Source: Oscillospiraceae bacterium
GTDB taxonomy: Bacteria > Bacillota > Clostridia > Oscillospirales > Oscillospiraceae
Assembly: GCA_016286665.1 (NCBI GenBank)
Contig: JAEETX010000011.1
Span: 1-51,328 of the forward strand
Direction of reading: 5' to 3'
Length of the DNA stretch: 51,328 bases
The translations under genes were made by a program, and so were the position numbers. The notes beneath the pieces are model-generated. The model was not told where the DNA came from and did not search any database. It saw nothing but the letters and a program-made list of their open reading frames with translations. This document shows positions 15,890 through 25,035 of the stretch, in pieces (position 1 is the stretch's first letter; the number at the start of each line of letters is the position of its first letter).

Positions 15890-16668
15890 TCGTCGAGCAG
15901 CTGCAGGCAGTGTCGGAGGCCAACGGCCGGGAGCTCGGACAGGGCAGCGTATTCAGCCTGACCCTCGCGACCGTCAAGGACATCAAGGACGACAAAAACC
16001 TCAACCGGGTGAAGTGCCTTCCCATCGACGCCAAAAGCGACAATGAGATGACCGATTGGTGCTATGTCATGGCGCCCATGGGCGGGAAAGAGAGCGGACT
16101 GTTCCTCTTTCCGCAGGTGGGGGACCTGGTGGTGCTGGGTTACCTGCGCAACGATCCCCACAGCGCCATCGTTCTCGGGAGCTACTGGAATTCGGAAACC
16201 ACCGCGCCTTTGGCGGTGAAGGACGGAAAATCGGAGGATTACCGTTTCATCACACCAAAGAAAGTGGATATCAGCATCCACGACGAGGATAAAAAGCAGA
16301 AGCTCACCGTGACCATGCCCTCGGGCTCGGCGGTGGAGCTGGAAGACGAGAATCAGACGCTCACGGCAAAAAGCAAGGACGGCAAGACCCAGCTTCTGAT
16401 GAAGCTCAAGGACGGCGAGGTGGAACTGACCGCCTCCAGCAAGATCACGCTGACCGCCGGCCAGGCCTCCATTACCCTGGAAAAAAACGGAAAGATCACC
16501 GTCAAGGGCAGCGACGCGATCACGGTACAGGGCAAGAGCGTGACGCTCAAGGCCCAGGGCAAGGTGGCCGCCCAGGGCATGGATGTGGAGGTCAAGGCCA
16601 CCAAGGACCTCAATATGAGCGCGACGGCCAACGCCAGCCTGAAGGGAATGCTCCTGAAGCTGAATTAA
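15886..16668 (+). CDS. Baseplate spike, gp5/gpV-like OB-fold plus beta-helix
   Basis: 260 aa. Residues about 18-115 are an OB-fold typical of gp5/VgrG spikes (FSLTLATVKDIKDDKNLNRVKC, then GLFLFPQVGDLVVLGYL and HSAIVLGSYW). Residues about 130-260 form repeated short strands (KITLTAGQASITLEKNG, KITVKGSDAITVQGKSVTLKAQG) expected of a triple-stranded beta-helix needle. The PAAR-like protein at 33591 would cap its tip. Overlaps the hub gene by ATGA, so a 1:1 ratio by translational coupling is likely. Confidence 0.93.
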   Translation: MIVEQLQAVSEANGRELGQGSVFSLTLATVKDIKDDKNLNRVKCLPIDAKSDNEMTDWCYVMAPMGGKESGLFLFPQVGDLVVLGYLRNDPHSAIVLGSYWNSETTAPLAVKDGKSEDYRFITPKKVDISIHDEDKKQKLTVTMPSGSAVELEDENQTLTAKSKDGKTQLLMKLKDGEVELTASSKITLTAGQASITLEKNGKITVKGSDAITVQGKSVTLKAQGKVAAQGMDVEVKATKDLNMSATANASLKGMLLKLN

Positions 16669-16711
16669 CGACGCTGCGGGCAACGCGCCGCACGGCAGGG
16701 AGGCGAAGAAG

Positions 16712-17131
16712 TTGAACGGAAAAGAGTTCATGGGGCGGGGGCTTCGATTCCCCCTGCAGATCGACCCGAAAACGGGGAAATTTGCCATGGTCAGCGCCGA
16801 GGAGGACATCGCGGAGGCCATCGGCATCATCCTCCGCACCGTCCAGGGAGAACGGGTCATGCGGCCGGATTTCGGCTCCAACGTGATGGACTACACCTTT
16901 TCCGCGGCTTCCGATTCCGAACGACAGAGTCTTGCCTTTGATCTGAAAACGCAGCTGAGCTATCTGGAACCCCGCATCGACGATGTGGAGGTGCAGTGCA
17001 GGGATGCCGACGAGCTGGAGGGGGCCATCGTCATCGAGGTCAGCTATCGCGTGCGCAGCACCAACAACCGCTATAACCACGTCTATCCGTTCTTCATGAC
17101 GGAGGGCTCGGAGGGAGGAGACGTGATATGA
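16712..17131 (+). CDS. Baseplate wedge protein gp25-like (Afp9)
   Basis: 139 aa. GPW/gp25 family: GLRFPLQIDPKTGKFAMVSAEEDIAEAIGIILRTVQGERVMRPDFGS contains the conserved EDI...I...L.T..GERvm.PdFG signature; the EPRI segment (LEPRIDDVEV) follows. It nucleates sheath assembly on the baseplate. The start is TTG with AGGGAGG 8 nt upstream. The stop overlaps the following ATG. Confidence 0.95.
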   Translation: MNGKEFMGRGLRFPLQIDPKTGKFAMVSAEEDIAEAIGIILRTVQGERVMRPDFGSNVMDYTFSAASDSERQSLAFDLKTQLSYLEPRIDDVEVQCRDADELEGAIVIEVSYRVRSTNNRYNHVYPFFMTEGSEGGDVI

Positions 17132-20028
17132 ACCGTCCGCTGCTGGATCCCAGGACCTCGGAGGAGATCAGGGAGCAGATCCGCGCCCTCGCCGCGAGCT
17201 ACACCCCGGAATGGCGTTATGAGGGAACGGAGGACGACGCCGGCGCAGCGCTGGCGGAGCTTTTTGCGGAGATGTACGGCCAGAGCGTGGACCGCCTCAA
17301 CGCCCTGCCGGAGAAGCTCTACATCGAATTTCTGAACATGATCGGTTATCGGGAGCCGGGCCCCATGCCCGCTGCCGGCACCGTGTGCTTCACCCCCCAG
17401 CTCAGCGTGGCGCAGCCCTTTACCGTCTCAGCGGGGACGCAGCTGTTCACGCCGGACGAGGAAGGGGAGAACATCGTATATGAGACGGAGCGGACGATCC
17501 AGGTATCTCCCGCCGTCGTCGAGGATATCTATTATCTGGATGGGGAAGCGGACAGCATCCGCCGTCTGGACCTCTCCCAGCGGCCCCAGCGCTTTTTCGA
17601 GCTCTCCGGCGAAGAACTGCAGCGCCACCGTTTCCTGCTGGCGGAAAACGATGTTCTGCGCCTGAAATGCCCGGCGCGCATCAGCGCGGTCTTCCGGCGG
17701 GAGGGCGGTCTCCAGGCGGAATCCGCCGGGATCCTGGCGGAGAAGTCCCTTCGCTGGACCTTCCGGCACGGAGAGGAGGACATTCCCTTCGACGAAGCGC
17801 GCCTGGAAAACGGCAGACTGGTCCTGGAAAAGCGGAACGGTCTCGCTCTGGAGGCGGACGAGGATGGGCGCATCTGCATCTCCTGTTCGGGCCGTCCCGG
17901 CGCGGAGCTGCTGGTGGACGCCGTGGAGATCGCAAGCGAGCCGCTTTCTCCCTGCCCGGCGGACAGCGTCTACAGCGGCGACATCCCCATTTTCGAGGAT
18001 GAGGGCGGCTACTGCTTCGGCCGCCGCCCGTCGGTCTACAGCATGTTCTATCTCCGCTGCGACGACGCGCTGACGAAAAAGGGCGCCGAAGCGGTGCTGC
18101 AGCTGGACCTGGCTTTCATTGTGGATGAGCCGGAGGCGCAGCGGGTGCGCTTCGACTTCACCCAGCCCATCATCGACAAGCAGAGCGCGGTGGAGCAGAA
18201 GCCGGACGATGTGGCGGTCTCCAAGGTCATATGGGAGTATTATAACGGCATCGGCTGGAAGAACATTACGGTCACCGGCGACCGGAACCCCTTTTCCGCG
18301 AAGCGGGACGGCGCGCTGGACGTGCGTTTTCAGGTGCCGGAGGATATAGAGGAAGCGGAGGTCAACGCGGAAACGGGCTTCTTCCTCCGGGCGCGGGTGG
18401 TGGAGATCAGCAATCCCGAATCCACCTATCAGCGCTGGATCGTGCCTTTCCTGAAATCCGCCTCCTTCCGGTGGAACTACGGCGCCATGCGGAAACCGGT
18501 ATGGTGCTTCTCGGAAAACAACGGGATCACCCGCATGATCGAGGATGCCCACCGGGTGACCAGCCTGGCCTTTCCCGCTCTGAAGCCCATGGCGGAGGAG
18601 CGCGGGGCCATGTATTTCCGCTTCAGCGCTTCCCCCCATGCCATGCCCCTGTCCCTGCGCTTTCAGGTGGAGGGCCGCGCCCGGCTGCGCGGGCAGCTGC
18701 TGTGGGAGTACTGGAACGGGAAGAACTTTGAACCCATACGGGCGATCGATCAGACGGAGCGCCTGCTGCACTCCGGCGAAATGTTTCTCTTCCTGCCGGA
18801 AAGCGTGCCGGAGGCGGAGCTGATCGGCGTCACGGGCTTCTGGCTCCGCCTGAGCCGCAGCGCCGCCGAGGAGGGCGTCATGCCCGCGGTAGCCTCGGTG
18901 ACGGTCAACGCCGTCTCTGCCAGCCAGCGGCAGCGGGAAACGGACCAGCTGTTCGACACGGATATCTATGAAGCGGGGAAGCGGCTGCGCCTGCTCAACC
19001 TGCCCGTGCAGGAATGCCGGGTGTGGGTGGATGAGCTGGGCGGCATTTCCGACGCGGAGCTGGAGAGATTGAAAAAGGAAGCGCCGGACCGGCTGCGTCA
19101 GGAGTGGGAGGACCACAGCCTCCGCCGCTGCTGGGTCCTTTGGACGCAGGTGGAGGACCTGGCCCTGGCCGGGCCGGAGGAACGGGTCTTCACCCTGGAC
19201 CCCTTCAGCGGCGTGATCGCCTTCGGCGACGGCCGCCAGGGGCGGGTGCCGCCCTCGGGAGACCACAACATCCGCGTGGAGTATTCCAGCGGCGGCGGCC
19301 AGCGGGGCAACGTCCCGGCGGGCACGATCCGATCCCTGCTGACGGCCCTTCCGCAGGTGAGCGACGTGCGCAACCTCACCGCCATGAGCGGCGGGACCGG
19401 CAGGCTCTCCCTGGAGGAGATCGAGGAGCGGGGCAGCCGCTTCCTGCATAACCGGGGCCGCGCCGCCGGACGGAGAGACTATGAAGAACTGGTGCGGGAG
19501 AAATTCCCCCAGGTGAACCATGTGCGCTGCTTCTCCGGCAGAAACGAGCGGGGGGAGCGGGCCCCCGGTCACGTCACCGTGGTCATCGCGGGCTACGGCC
19601 GCGGCGGCGAGGGGACGGAAGACCTCTGCGGCCGGGTCTACCGCTATCTGGCCGAGAACAGCTCCTGCTGCCTGGTGGCGGAGGACCGGCTCCACGTTTG
19701 CCCCGCAACGGTGCTGACGGTCAACACCGCCGTCACCGTGAAAACGGAGCGGCCCGAGCTGGCCGCGGAGACCCAGCAGGCCATCGCCCGGCGCCTGGAA
19801 GCGCTGATCAGCGAGACCTGGAAAAACCGCCCCATCGGCGAGCAGCTTCGCCTGAGCGAGGTGTGGAGCGTGGTGCGGGACACGCCCAATGTTTCGGTGA
19901 TCGAACGCATCCTGGTGGAGGCGGCCTACGATCAGGAGGGGCGGCAGAAGCTGGCGGCGCTGGAGGCGGAAAGCGACTTCCCCTACGGCGTGGCCGAAAG
20001 CGGGATGCACCTGGTGAGTCTGAGCTGA
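17128..20028 (+). CDS. Baseplate J-like wedge protein (Afp11-like)
   Basis: 966 aa. N-terminal MNRPLLDPRTSEEIREQI and YTPEWRYEGTEDDAGAALAELFAEM are typical of putative baseplate assembly proteins of eCIS; the C-terminal third (GRAAGRRDYEELVREKFPQVNHVRCFSG, LLVEAA-like end) is the gpJ/gp6 dimerisation region. The middle (about 250-650) holds insert domains with repeated beta patterns (WEYYNGIGWKNI; WEYWNGKNFEPI), apparently an internal duplication. Forms the wedge ring that encircles the hub. Starts with ATGA overlap to gp25. Confidence 0.93.
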   Translation: MNRPLLDPRTSEEIREQIRALAASYTPEWRYEGTEDDAGAALAELFAEMYGQSVDRLNALPEKLYIEFLNMIGYREPGPMPAAGTVCFTPQLSVAQPFTVSAGTQLFTPDEEGENIVYETERTIQVSPAVVEDIYYLDGEADSIRRLDLSQRPQRFFELSGEELQRHRFLLAENDVLRLKCPARISAVFRREGGLQAESAGILAEKSLRWTFRHGEEDIPFDEARLENGRLVLEKRNGLALEADEDGRICISCSGRPGAELLVDAVEIASEPLSPCPADSVYSGDIPIFEDEGGYCFGRRPSVYSMFYLRCDDALTKKGAEAVLQLDLAFIVDEPEAQRVRFDFTQPIIDKQSAVEQKPDDVAVSKVIWEYYNGIGWKNITVTGDRNPFSAKRDGALDVRFQVPEDIEEAEVNAETGFFLRARVVEISNPESTYQRWIVPFLKSASFRWNYGAMRKPVWCFSENNGITRMIEDAHRVTSLAFPALKPMAEERGAMYFRFSASPHAMPLSLRFQVEGRARLRGQLLWEYWNGKNFEPIRAIDQTERLLHSGEMFLFLPESVPEAELIGVTGFWLRLSRSAAEEGVMPAVASVTVNAVSASQRQRETDQLFDTDIYEAGKRLRLLNLPVQECRVWVDELGGISDAELERLKKEAPDRLRQEWEDHSLRRCWVLWTQVEDLALAGPEERVFTLDPFSGVIAFGDGRQGRVPPSGDHNIRVEYSSGGGQRGNVPAGTIRSLLTALPQVSDVRNLTAMSGGTGRLSLEEIEERGSRFLHNRGRAAGRRDYEELVREKFPQVNHVRCFSGRNERGERAPGHVTVVIAGYGRGGEGTEDLCGRVYRYLAENSSCCLVAEDRLHVCPATVLTVNTAVTVKTERPELAAETQQAIARRLEALISETWKNRPIGEQLRLSEVWSVVRDTPNVSVIERILVEAAYDQEGRQKLAALEAESDFPYGVAESGMHLVSLS

Positions 20029-20057
20029 GAAATCGTCCGGGAGGAGGGTGATCGACG

Positions 20058-22127
20058 ATGCTGATATCGCGTGATCTGGACGATCAGCGTTTTGCGGATA
20101 TCGTGCGGGAGGCGGAAGGTCGTCTGCCCTGGCTGTGTCCGTCCTGGACGGATTATAACGCCCACGACCCCGGGATCACGATCCTGGAGCTGATGGCGTG
20201 GTTCAAGGAAACGCTGCAATATGAGATAAACCGCATCGGGCCGGAGACGGAGCGCAAGCTCCTGGAGCTGACCGGAACGCGCCTGCGCCGGGAACGGGCG
20301 GCCCTGTGCGAGCTGGATATCCCGCCCCAGTCCCCGCCGCGCCCCGTGCTGTCGGCGCTGGAGACGCCGGAGGGCGTGGTATTCGAGCTGGCGGAGGAGA
20401 TACCGAAAAACCGCCCCGTGCTGGAGCGCGTGCGCATCCGCCAGCCAAAGGGAAAGGGGATCACGGACGTGACGGAGATGCTCTCCGGTGCGAGCCTGCT
20501 CCAGCCCTTTGAATTCGGCGGGCAGCAGGGAAGCGAGCTGCTGATCGACTTTTCCGCGAAGCCGGAGAAGACGCTGCGTCTCTGGTTCGAGGTCCGGGAG
20601 CCCGACGGGGTGCGGAGGAATCCGCCGGACGAAAACACGGAAATGCCCCGGACGCTGGTTTGGGAGCTCTCCGGCGCGGGCGAGGTGACGCCCCTTGCGG
20701 ACGATACCCTGGCCCTGAGCCGCACGGGGTATGTGACGCTTCCCGCCCCGGAAGCGTGGCAGGCGGGGGGAGACGGGTATTACCGGCTGACCCTCCGGCA
20801 GACGGAGGCGGGCTGCGAGGAGAAGGTGCGGCTGACGGACATCGCCGCCGACAAGTATCTGGCCGTGCAGACCGAGAGCCGCGCCAGAGCTTACCGTTTC
20901 AGCGTAAAACCGAAAAAGTCCTGCCGGGTGGAGCTGCGCAGCGCCCAAGCTAAGCGGGGCGAAGCGGCGGTGTTCCTCCGCACGGCGTCCGGCTGGCGGC
21001 AGGTCGGGGATTACCGCCTGCAGCGGGAAGCGGACGGCCTGAGCATCACGCTGGACGCCTCCGACGCGGCAGCCGGCGAAGAAGAAAACCTGCTGGTCGC
21101 CTGCCTGGACCCGATCTATCTGAAGGACCTGCTCTTTGACGCCGTGGGCCGCCCCGGCGAAACCTTCCGGCTGAATCTGGGCGGGAAAAGCGTCCTGACG
21201 GAGAACCTGACCCTCATCTGCCAGACCCTGTGCGAGGATGGGATCGTGCGGCCGGCCCTGTGGCGCTGCGTGGACGATCTCACGCTCTATGGGCCGCGGG
21301 ACTGCGTGTTCCTCTGCGATCAGGCCAGAGAGACCGTGACCGTGGGCGACGGGGCCCACGGCGCGCTGATCGCGCCGGGCGAAGGGGCCGTCCTGGTGGC
21401 GGAGGAGCGGATATCCCTGTGCGGCGGGGGCAATATCCCCGCCAACGCCTCCCTGAGCTTCACCGAGGACGGCGAAACGGTGGGCAATTCCGCCGCTTTC
21501 GGCGGCTGCGCCGCGGAATCCCTGGCCGAAGGCCGGGGGCGGCTGCTGCGCCGGCTGGAGGATACGCGCAAGTGCGTTTCGGCGAAGGACTACGAGCGCC
21601 AGGCCATGCACACGCCGGGACTTCGCGTGGCGGGCGCCAGAGCGCTGCCCGGCTACAATGTCCGGCAGAAGCACCAGAAGGCGCAGGCCTGGGTGTCGGT
21701 GGCGGTGCTGCCCGCCGGAGACGTGGAAATGCCCGTGCCGGATGCCCGGTTCCTGGCGGCGGTCTCCCGGCAGCTGGAGCGCTGCCGCAGCGTCTGCATC
21801 CGGACGGAGGCAATCCCCGTTCGCTATGCGGGCTTTACGGCGAGCGTGTCGCTGCGCTGTGAGCAGAGCTTTCAAAAGGAGACGGCGGAGGCCGCCATCC
21901 GAAGCTTTTTTGCCCCCGGCGGAGGGCGCATCGGCGCCGGCGTCGGGCGGGATGAGCTGGCCGCGGTCCTGCAGAAGCTGCCCGGCGTTCTGCAGGTCGA
22001 GCGGGTGGAATTCCGGGGCATGGATCAGAACAGTTATCAGACCGCGGCGGGCGAGCTGACGGTGATGCCGGACACCATCCTGCATCTGAGAAGCGCGGCG
22101 GTCACGTTGGCAAAGGATAGAAGGTGA
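20058..22127 (+). CDS. Second baseplate J-like wedge protein (Afp12-like)
   Basis: 689 aa. N-terminal YNAHDPGITILELMAWFKETLQYEINRIG is the family hallmark (DPGIxLLExxA); LRRLEDTRKCVSAKDYERQAMHTPGLRVAGARALPGYN in the last third matches the J-like core. Pairs with the 966-aa protein in the wedge heterodimer, as gp6/gp7-like proteins do. GGGAGGAGGG lies about 10 nt before the ATG. Ends in GTGA, overlapping the next start. Confidence 0.93.
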   Translation: MLISRDLDDQRFADIVREAEGRLPWLCPSWTDYNAHDPGITILELMAWFKETLQYEINRIGPETERKLLELTGTRLRRERAALCELDIPPQSPPRPVLSALETPEGVVFELAEEIPKNRPVLERVRIRQPKGKGITDVTEMLSGASLLQPFEFGGQQGSELLIDFSAKPEKTLRLWFEVREPDGVRRNPPDENTEMPRTLVWELSGAGEVTPLADDTLALSRTGYVTLPAPEAWQAGGDGYYRLTLRQTEAGCEEKVRLTDIAADKYLAVQTESRARAYRFSVKPKKSCRVELRSAQAKRGEAAVFLRTASGWRQVGDYRLQREADGLSITLDASDAAAGEEENLLVACLDPIYLKDLLFDAVGRPGETFRLNLGGKSVLTENLTLICQTLCEDGIVRPALWRCVDDLTLYGPRDCVFLCDQARETVTVGDGAHGALIAPGEGAVLVAEERISLCGGGNIPANASLSFTEDGETVGNSAAFGGCAAESLAEGRGRLLRRLEDTRKCVSAKDYERQAMHTPGLRVAGARALPGYNVRQKHQKAQAWVSVAVLPAGDVEMPVPDARFLAAVSRQLERCRSVCIRTEAIPVRYAGFTASVSLRCEQSFQKETAEAAIRSFFAPGGGRIGAGVGRDELAAVLQKLPGVLQVERVEFRGMDQNSYQTAAGELTVMPDTILHLRSAAVTLAKDRR

Positions 22128-23224
22128 ACGGATTGGGCGCAGGCCGGTCATATTGGCATCTCTCCGGCGCGGAGCGGTGGAAGGGCGGCGTCTTCCTGTC
22201 GGTGGAGCAGCGGGGCGACAGCCTGTACCTCAGCGATAAAGCGTTCGAGGGCGTGGCGTTCCTGTCGCCGCTGGACAGCGGCGAGGAGGATTTCCGCTGG
22301 GGAAGGGTAAAGCTGGAAACGGAGCTCCCGCCGGATTCCTCCGTGCGCATCTACGCGCGGGCCTCCGACGAGCCGGAGTGGGCGGCATGGCGTCAGATTT
22401 CCCCCAAGGCCAGGGGCTCGGAAGCCGCGCGGCTTCTCTTCGGGGAACCGAAGGCCGCCTCCGGCGACGCCTGGCTGTCGGAACGGGGACGCTGGCTGTG
22501 GCTGGCCGTCGGCTTCACCAGCGGCGCTGCGGAAAAGCCAAGGCTGGATGCGGTGAACATCCTGGCAGAAAGCGATCACATGGCGGATTATCTCCCCGCT
22601 TTCTATCAGGACCAGGACTTCACCTACCGCTGGCTGTCCATCTTTACCGCCATGCTCCAGGACCTGGAGGGGAATATCGAGCAGTCCCGCCGGCAGCTTT
22701 CCCCCGCAGCAGCGGACCCGGATATGCTGCATTATCTCGCCCACTGGCTCTGCGCGGACGGCAGCGAGCCGGAGCAGGAGCTTCGGCGGACCCTGCCGGA
22801 AGTCATCGAGGAATACGAGACCATGTACACCGTCAGCGGCATCCAGCGGAGCGTGCGCCGACTGACGGGGCAGACGCCCATGATCATCGAGCATTTTGCC
22901 GTTGATCCCAACGACCCCAACTGCCCCGACCCGGAGCTGTACCGCAGGCTGTATGGGGACGATCCCTACCGCTTCTTCCTGCTGCTGCCCCAGGGGACCT
23001 TCACCGAGCAGAAGCAGATGGAGCGATTTCTGGAACAGCTGCAGGAATTCACCCCGGCGGAGACGACGCCGGAGCTGGTGCTGCTGAAGCCCAGCGTCCA
23101 GCTGGACTGGCACACCTATCTCGGCGTCAACACGAAAATCGAAGAATATGTCACGGCGGTCATTAACGAGTCGGTGACCATCCAATACGATACGACGATA
23201 GGAGGAGAAGACCATGAGCGGTAA
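22124..23224 (+). CDS. Phage tail protein I-like baseplate component
   Basis: 366 aa. The C-terminal half (SDHMADYLPAFYQDQDFTYRWLSIFTAMLQDLEGNIE ... MLHYLAHWLC ... EVIEEYETMYTVSGIQRSVRRLTGQTPMIIEHF) is typical of gpI-type tail proteins of eCIS. Residues 1-145 are a beta-rich domain (WGRVKLETELPPDSSVRIYARASDEP) resembling jelly-roll modules that decorate such proteins. GTG start with AAAGGA about 6 nt upstream and a GTGA overlap with the preceding gene. The reading frame continues 11 nt into the next gene. Confidence 0.88.
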   Translation: MNGLGAGRSYWHLSGAERWKGGVFLSVEQRGDSLYLSDKAFEGVAFLSPLDSGEEDFRWGRVKLETELPPDSSVRIYARASDEPEWAAWRQISPKARGSEAARLLFGEPKAASGDAWLSERGRWLWLAVGFTSGAAEKPRLDAVNILAESDHMADYLPAFYQDQDFTYRWLSIFTAMLQDLEGNIEQSRRQLSPAAADPDMLHYLAHWLCADGSEPEQELRRTLPEVIEEYETMYTVSGIQRSVRRLTGQTPMIIEHFAVDPNDPNCPDPELYRRLYGDDPYRFFLLLPQGTFTEQKQMERFLEQLQEFTPAETTPELVLLKPSVQLDWHTYLGVNTKIEEYVTAVINESVTIQYDTTIGGEDHER

Positions 23225-24995
23225 TACGGATTTCTTCCCGCTGGAGCGCAACCGGTATTTTTACGGCAAGCTGCTGACGGTCCGGGATTTCGAGATCGAG
23301 CAGAAGTACACGAGGAATTCTTCCCAGCTGATGCGCCGGCTCGTCTACGGGGCGGGCGTGGTCTGCGGTCTGGGCGTCGGCGCCAGCGACGATTCCACGC
23401 TCCTGATCGAGAGCGGCATGGCCATCGACTATCTGGGCAGGATGGTCACCGTGGAGGAACCCATGCTGCGCAAGCTCCAGATGATCGACGGGCAGGAGAC
23501 CCTGAAGGGAAGCGAGAGCGCCTATCTCTGCCTGGAATATCAGGAATCCAACCGGGAGCCGGTGAACGCCGTGGGCGCGGCTTCGGGGGAGAGCCGGCAG
23601 TACAACATCACGCGGGAGGGTTCCCATCTGTTCCTGACCTCCCAGGAGCCGGATTATCGGGCGCTGCTGGAGGCGTCGGGCAAGGAGAATGTCTCCGTCC
23701 TCTACACGAGCGATGAGCTGAGCCTGGTGCTGGCCGTGCCGGAGGCGGTGTGCGCGGGCCGGGAATTCACGGCGGAGCTGCTGGTGGTGAAGAACGAAAA
23801 GACGCCGCCGATCTTTTTCCAGCTGAGCGGCGACAGCGGCTTTGTGGACAGCGAGGACGGGCGCATCCACCTGGAATTCCGGGAGAGCCCGGAGGAGACC
23901 CGGCGGGTGTATCAGGTGGGCTTCCGCATGAAGGCCCGGCAGATGAGCGACCTGCAGAGTCCCTTCCTGCCCTCCGGCGGCGAGATCGACCTGGAGCTGG
24001 GCAGCCATCGCTATAAGAACTATGTGGAAGTGGGGGCGAAATGCTTCCTCTGCCGGGACAGCTATCAGCTGGCGGCCCGCAAGCGGCGGATGGACAACCT
24101 GGAGCAGAGGCTCAAGGGGCGGGACCTTCCCATCTATCTTGCCAAGCTGGAGCTGCTGCACTCCGCGGGGAGCACCTTCATCGTCTCGGTGACGAACCTG
24201 CCCTTCGCCCAGCGCGTCACCCAGGAGACCGGCTCCAGCGACGACGGCGGCCCCCGCACCGTGACCACCTCGGTGCGCTCGCTGGAATACTGGCAGAAGC
24301 CGGATGTGAAAGCCAACTACCAGCCCAGCACGGGGGCGCTGCACTTCGATTTCGGCATTCCTTCCCCTGAGCAGTATGACTATGCCGTCAGCCACGGCAC
24401 CGTGGACCTGACCCTGCCCGGCGGCATGCGGGTCAACCGGAAGATCTATTCGGAGGAGATCCCCCACGGCCTCGGCCCCGGCACGGTGGACGTGCGCCTG
24501 AGCATCGAATTTGCCGACCACGGCTCGGGGGATGAGACGGCCCTGTGCTTCGGGAACAGCGAAATCTTCGTCAAGAGCAAGGAAAAGAACAACATCCCCT
24601 GGGTGGAGGCCGCCGCGGTGGTCTACCCCCGGCGGGGCACCATGCGCATCGGCCTGTGGCTCCATGACATGGTGGAGGGCAATCGCCTCACCGTCCACTA
24701 CTTCGCCCAGAAGCCGGAGCGGGATACCAGCCGCATCCTGGCCCAGCGGCGCATCGGCCTGAGCATCACGCCGGAATTCTCCCATGTGGCCCTGCGGGGC
24801 ACCATCCGCTTCCAGGCGGAGGTGACCGGCAGCGAGGACAAGAGCGTCCGCTGGTCCGTGAAAGAGGATAACGGCGGCGTCATCGACCACAACGGCATCT
24901 ATCAGGCCCCCGAACTGCCGGGCACCTATGAGATCGTGGCCGTCAGCAACTCGGACGAGAGCGTCACGGCCAGCGCCTTCGTGATCGTCGAGTGA
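23214..24995 (+). CDS. Baseplate-periphery protein with C-terminal Ig-like domain
   Basis: 593 aa. The N-terminal motif NRYFYGKLLTVRDFEIEQKY...RLVYGAGVVCGLGV is a recurrent signature of large proteins encoded in eCIS loci next to the gpI gene. The middle is beta-rich. The last 80 residues (LSITPEFSHVALRG ... VRWSVKEDNGGVIDHNGIYQAPELPGTY ... ASAFVIVE) form a bacterial Ig-like (Big-type) domain, often used for surface or glycan adhesion. It is a candidate for the fibre/receptor-binding role of Afp13 although not homologous to adenovirus-type fibres. ATG overlaps the preceding gene by 11 nt; AGGAGGAG lies just upstream. Confidence 0.75.
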   Translation: MSGNTDFFPLERNRYFYGKLLTVRDFEIEQKYTRNSSQLMRRLVYGAGVVCGLGVGASDDSTLLIESGMAIDYLGRMVTVEEPMLRKLQMIDGQETLKGSESAYLCLEYQESNREPVNAVGAASGESRQYNITREGSHLFLTSQEPDYRALLEASGKENVSVLYTSDELSLVLAVPEAVCAGREFTAELLVVKNEKTPPIFFQLSGDSGFVDSEDGRIHLEFRESPEETRRVYQVGFRMKARQMSDLQSPFLPSGGEIDLELGSHRYKNYVEVGAKCFLCRDSYQLAARKRRMDNLEQRLKGRDLPIYLAKLELLHSAGSTFIVSVTNLPFAQRVTQETGSSDDGGPRTVTTSVRSLEYWQKPDVKANYQPSTGALHFDFGIPSPEQYDYAVSHGTVDLTLPGGMRVNRKIYSEEIPHGLGPGTVDVRLSIEFADHGSGDETALCFGNSEIFVKSKEKNNIPWVEAAAVVYPRRGTMRIGLWLHDMVEGNRLTVHYFAQKPERDTSRILAQRRIGLSITPEFSHVALRGTIRFQAEVTGSEDKSVRWSVKEDNGGVIDHNGIYQAPELPGTYEIVAVSNSDESVTASAFVIVE

Positions 24996-25035
24996 GCTTC
25001 CGATAAATAACCGCCGGGAAAGAGAGGCGAAGAAG

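Noticed and set aside
5145-24995. Prophage or complete contractile phage
   Set aside because: No capsid, portal, terminase, integrase, holin or lysin genes are visible.
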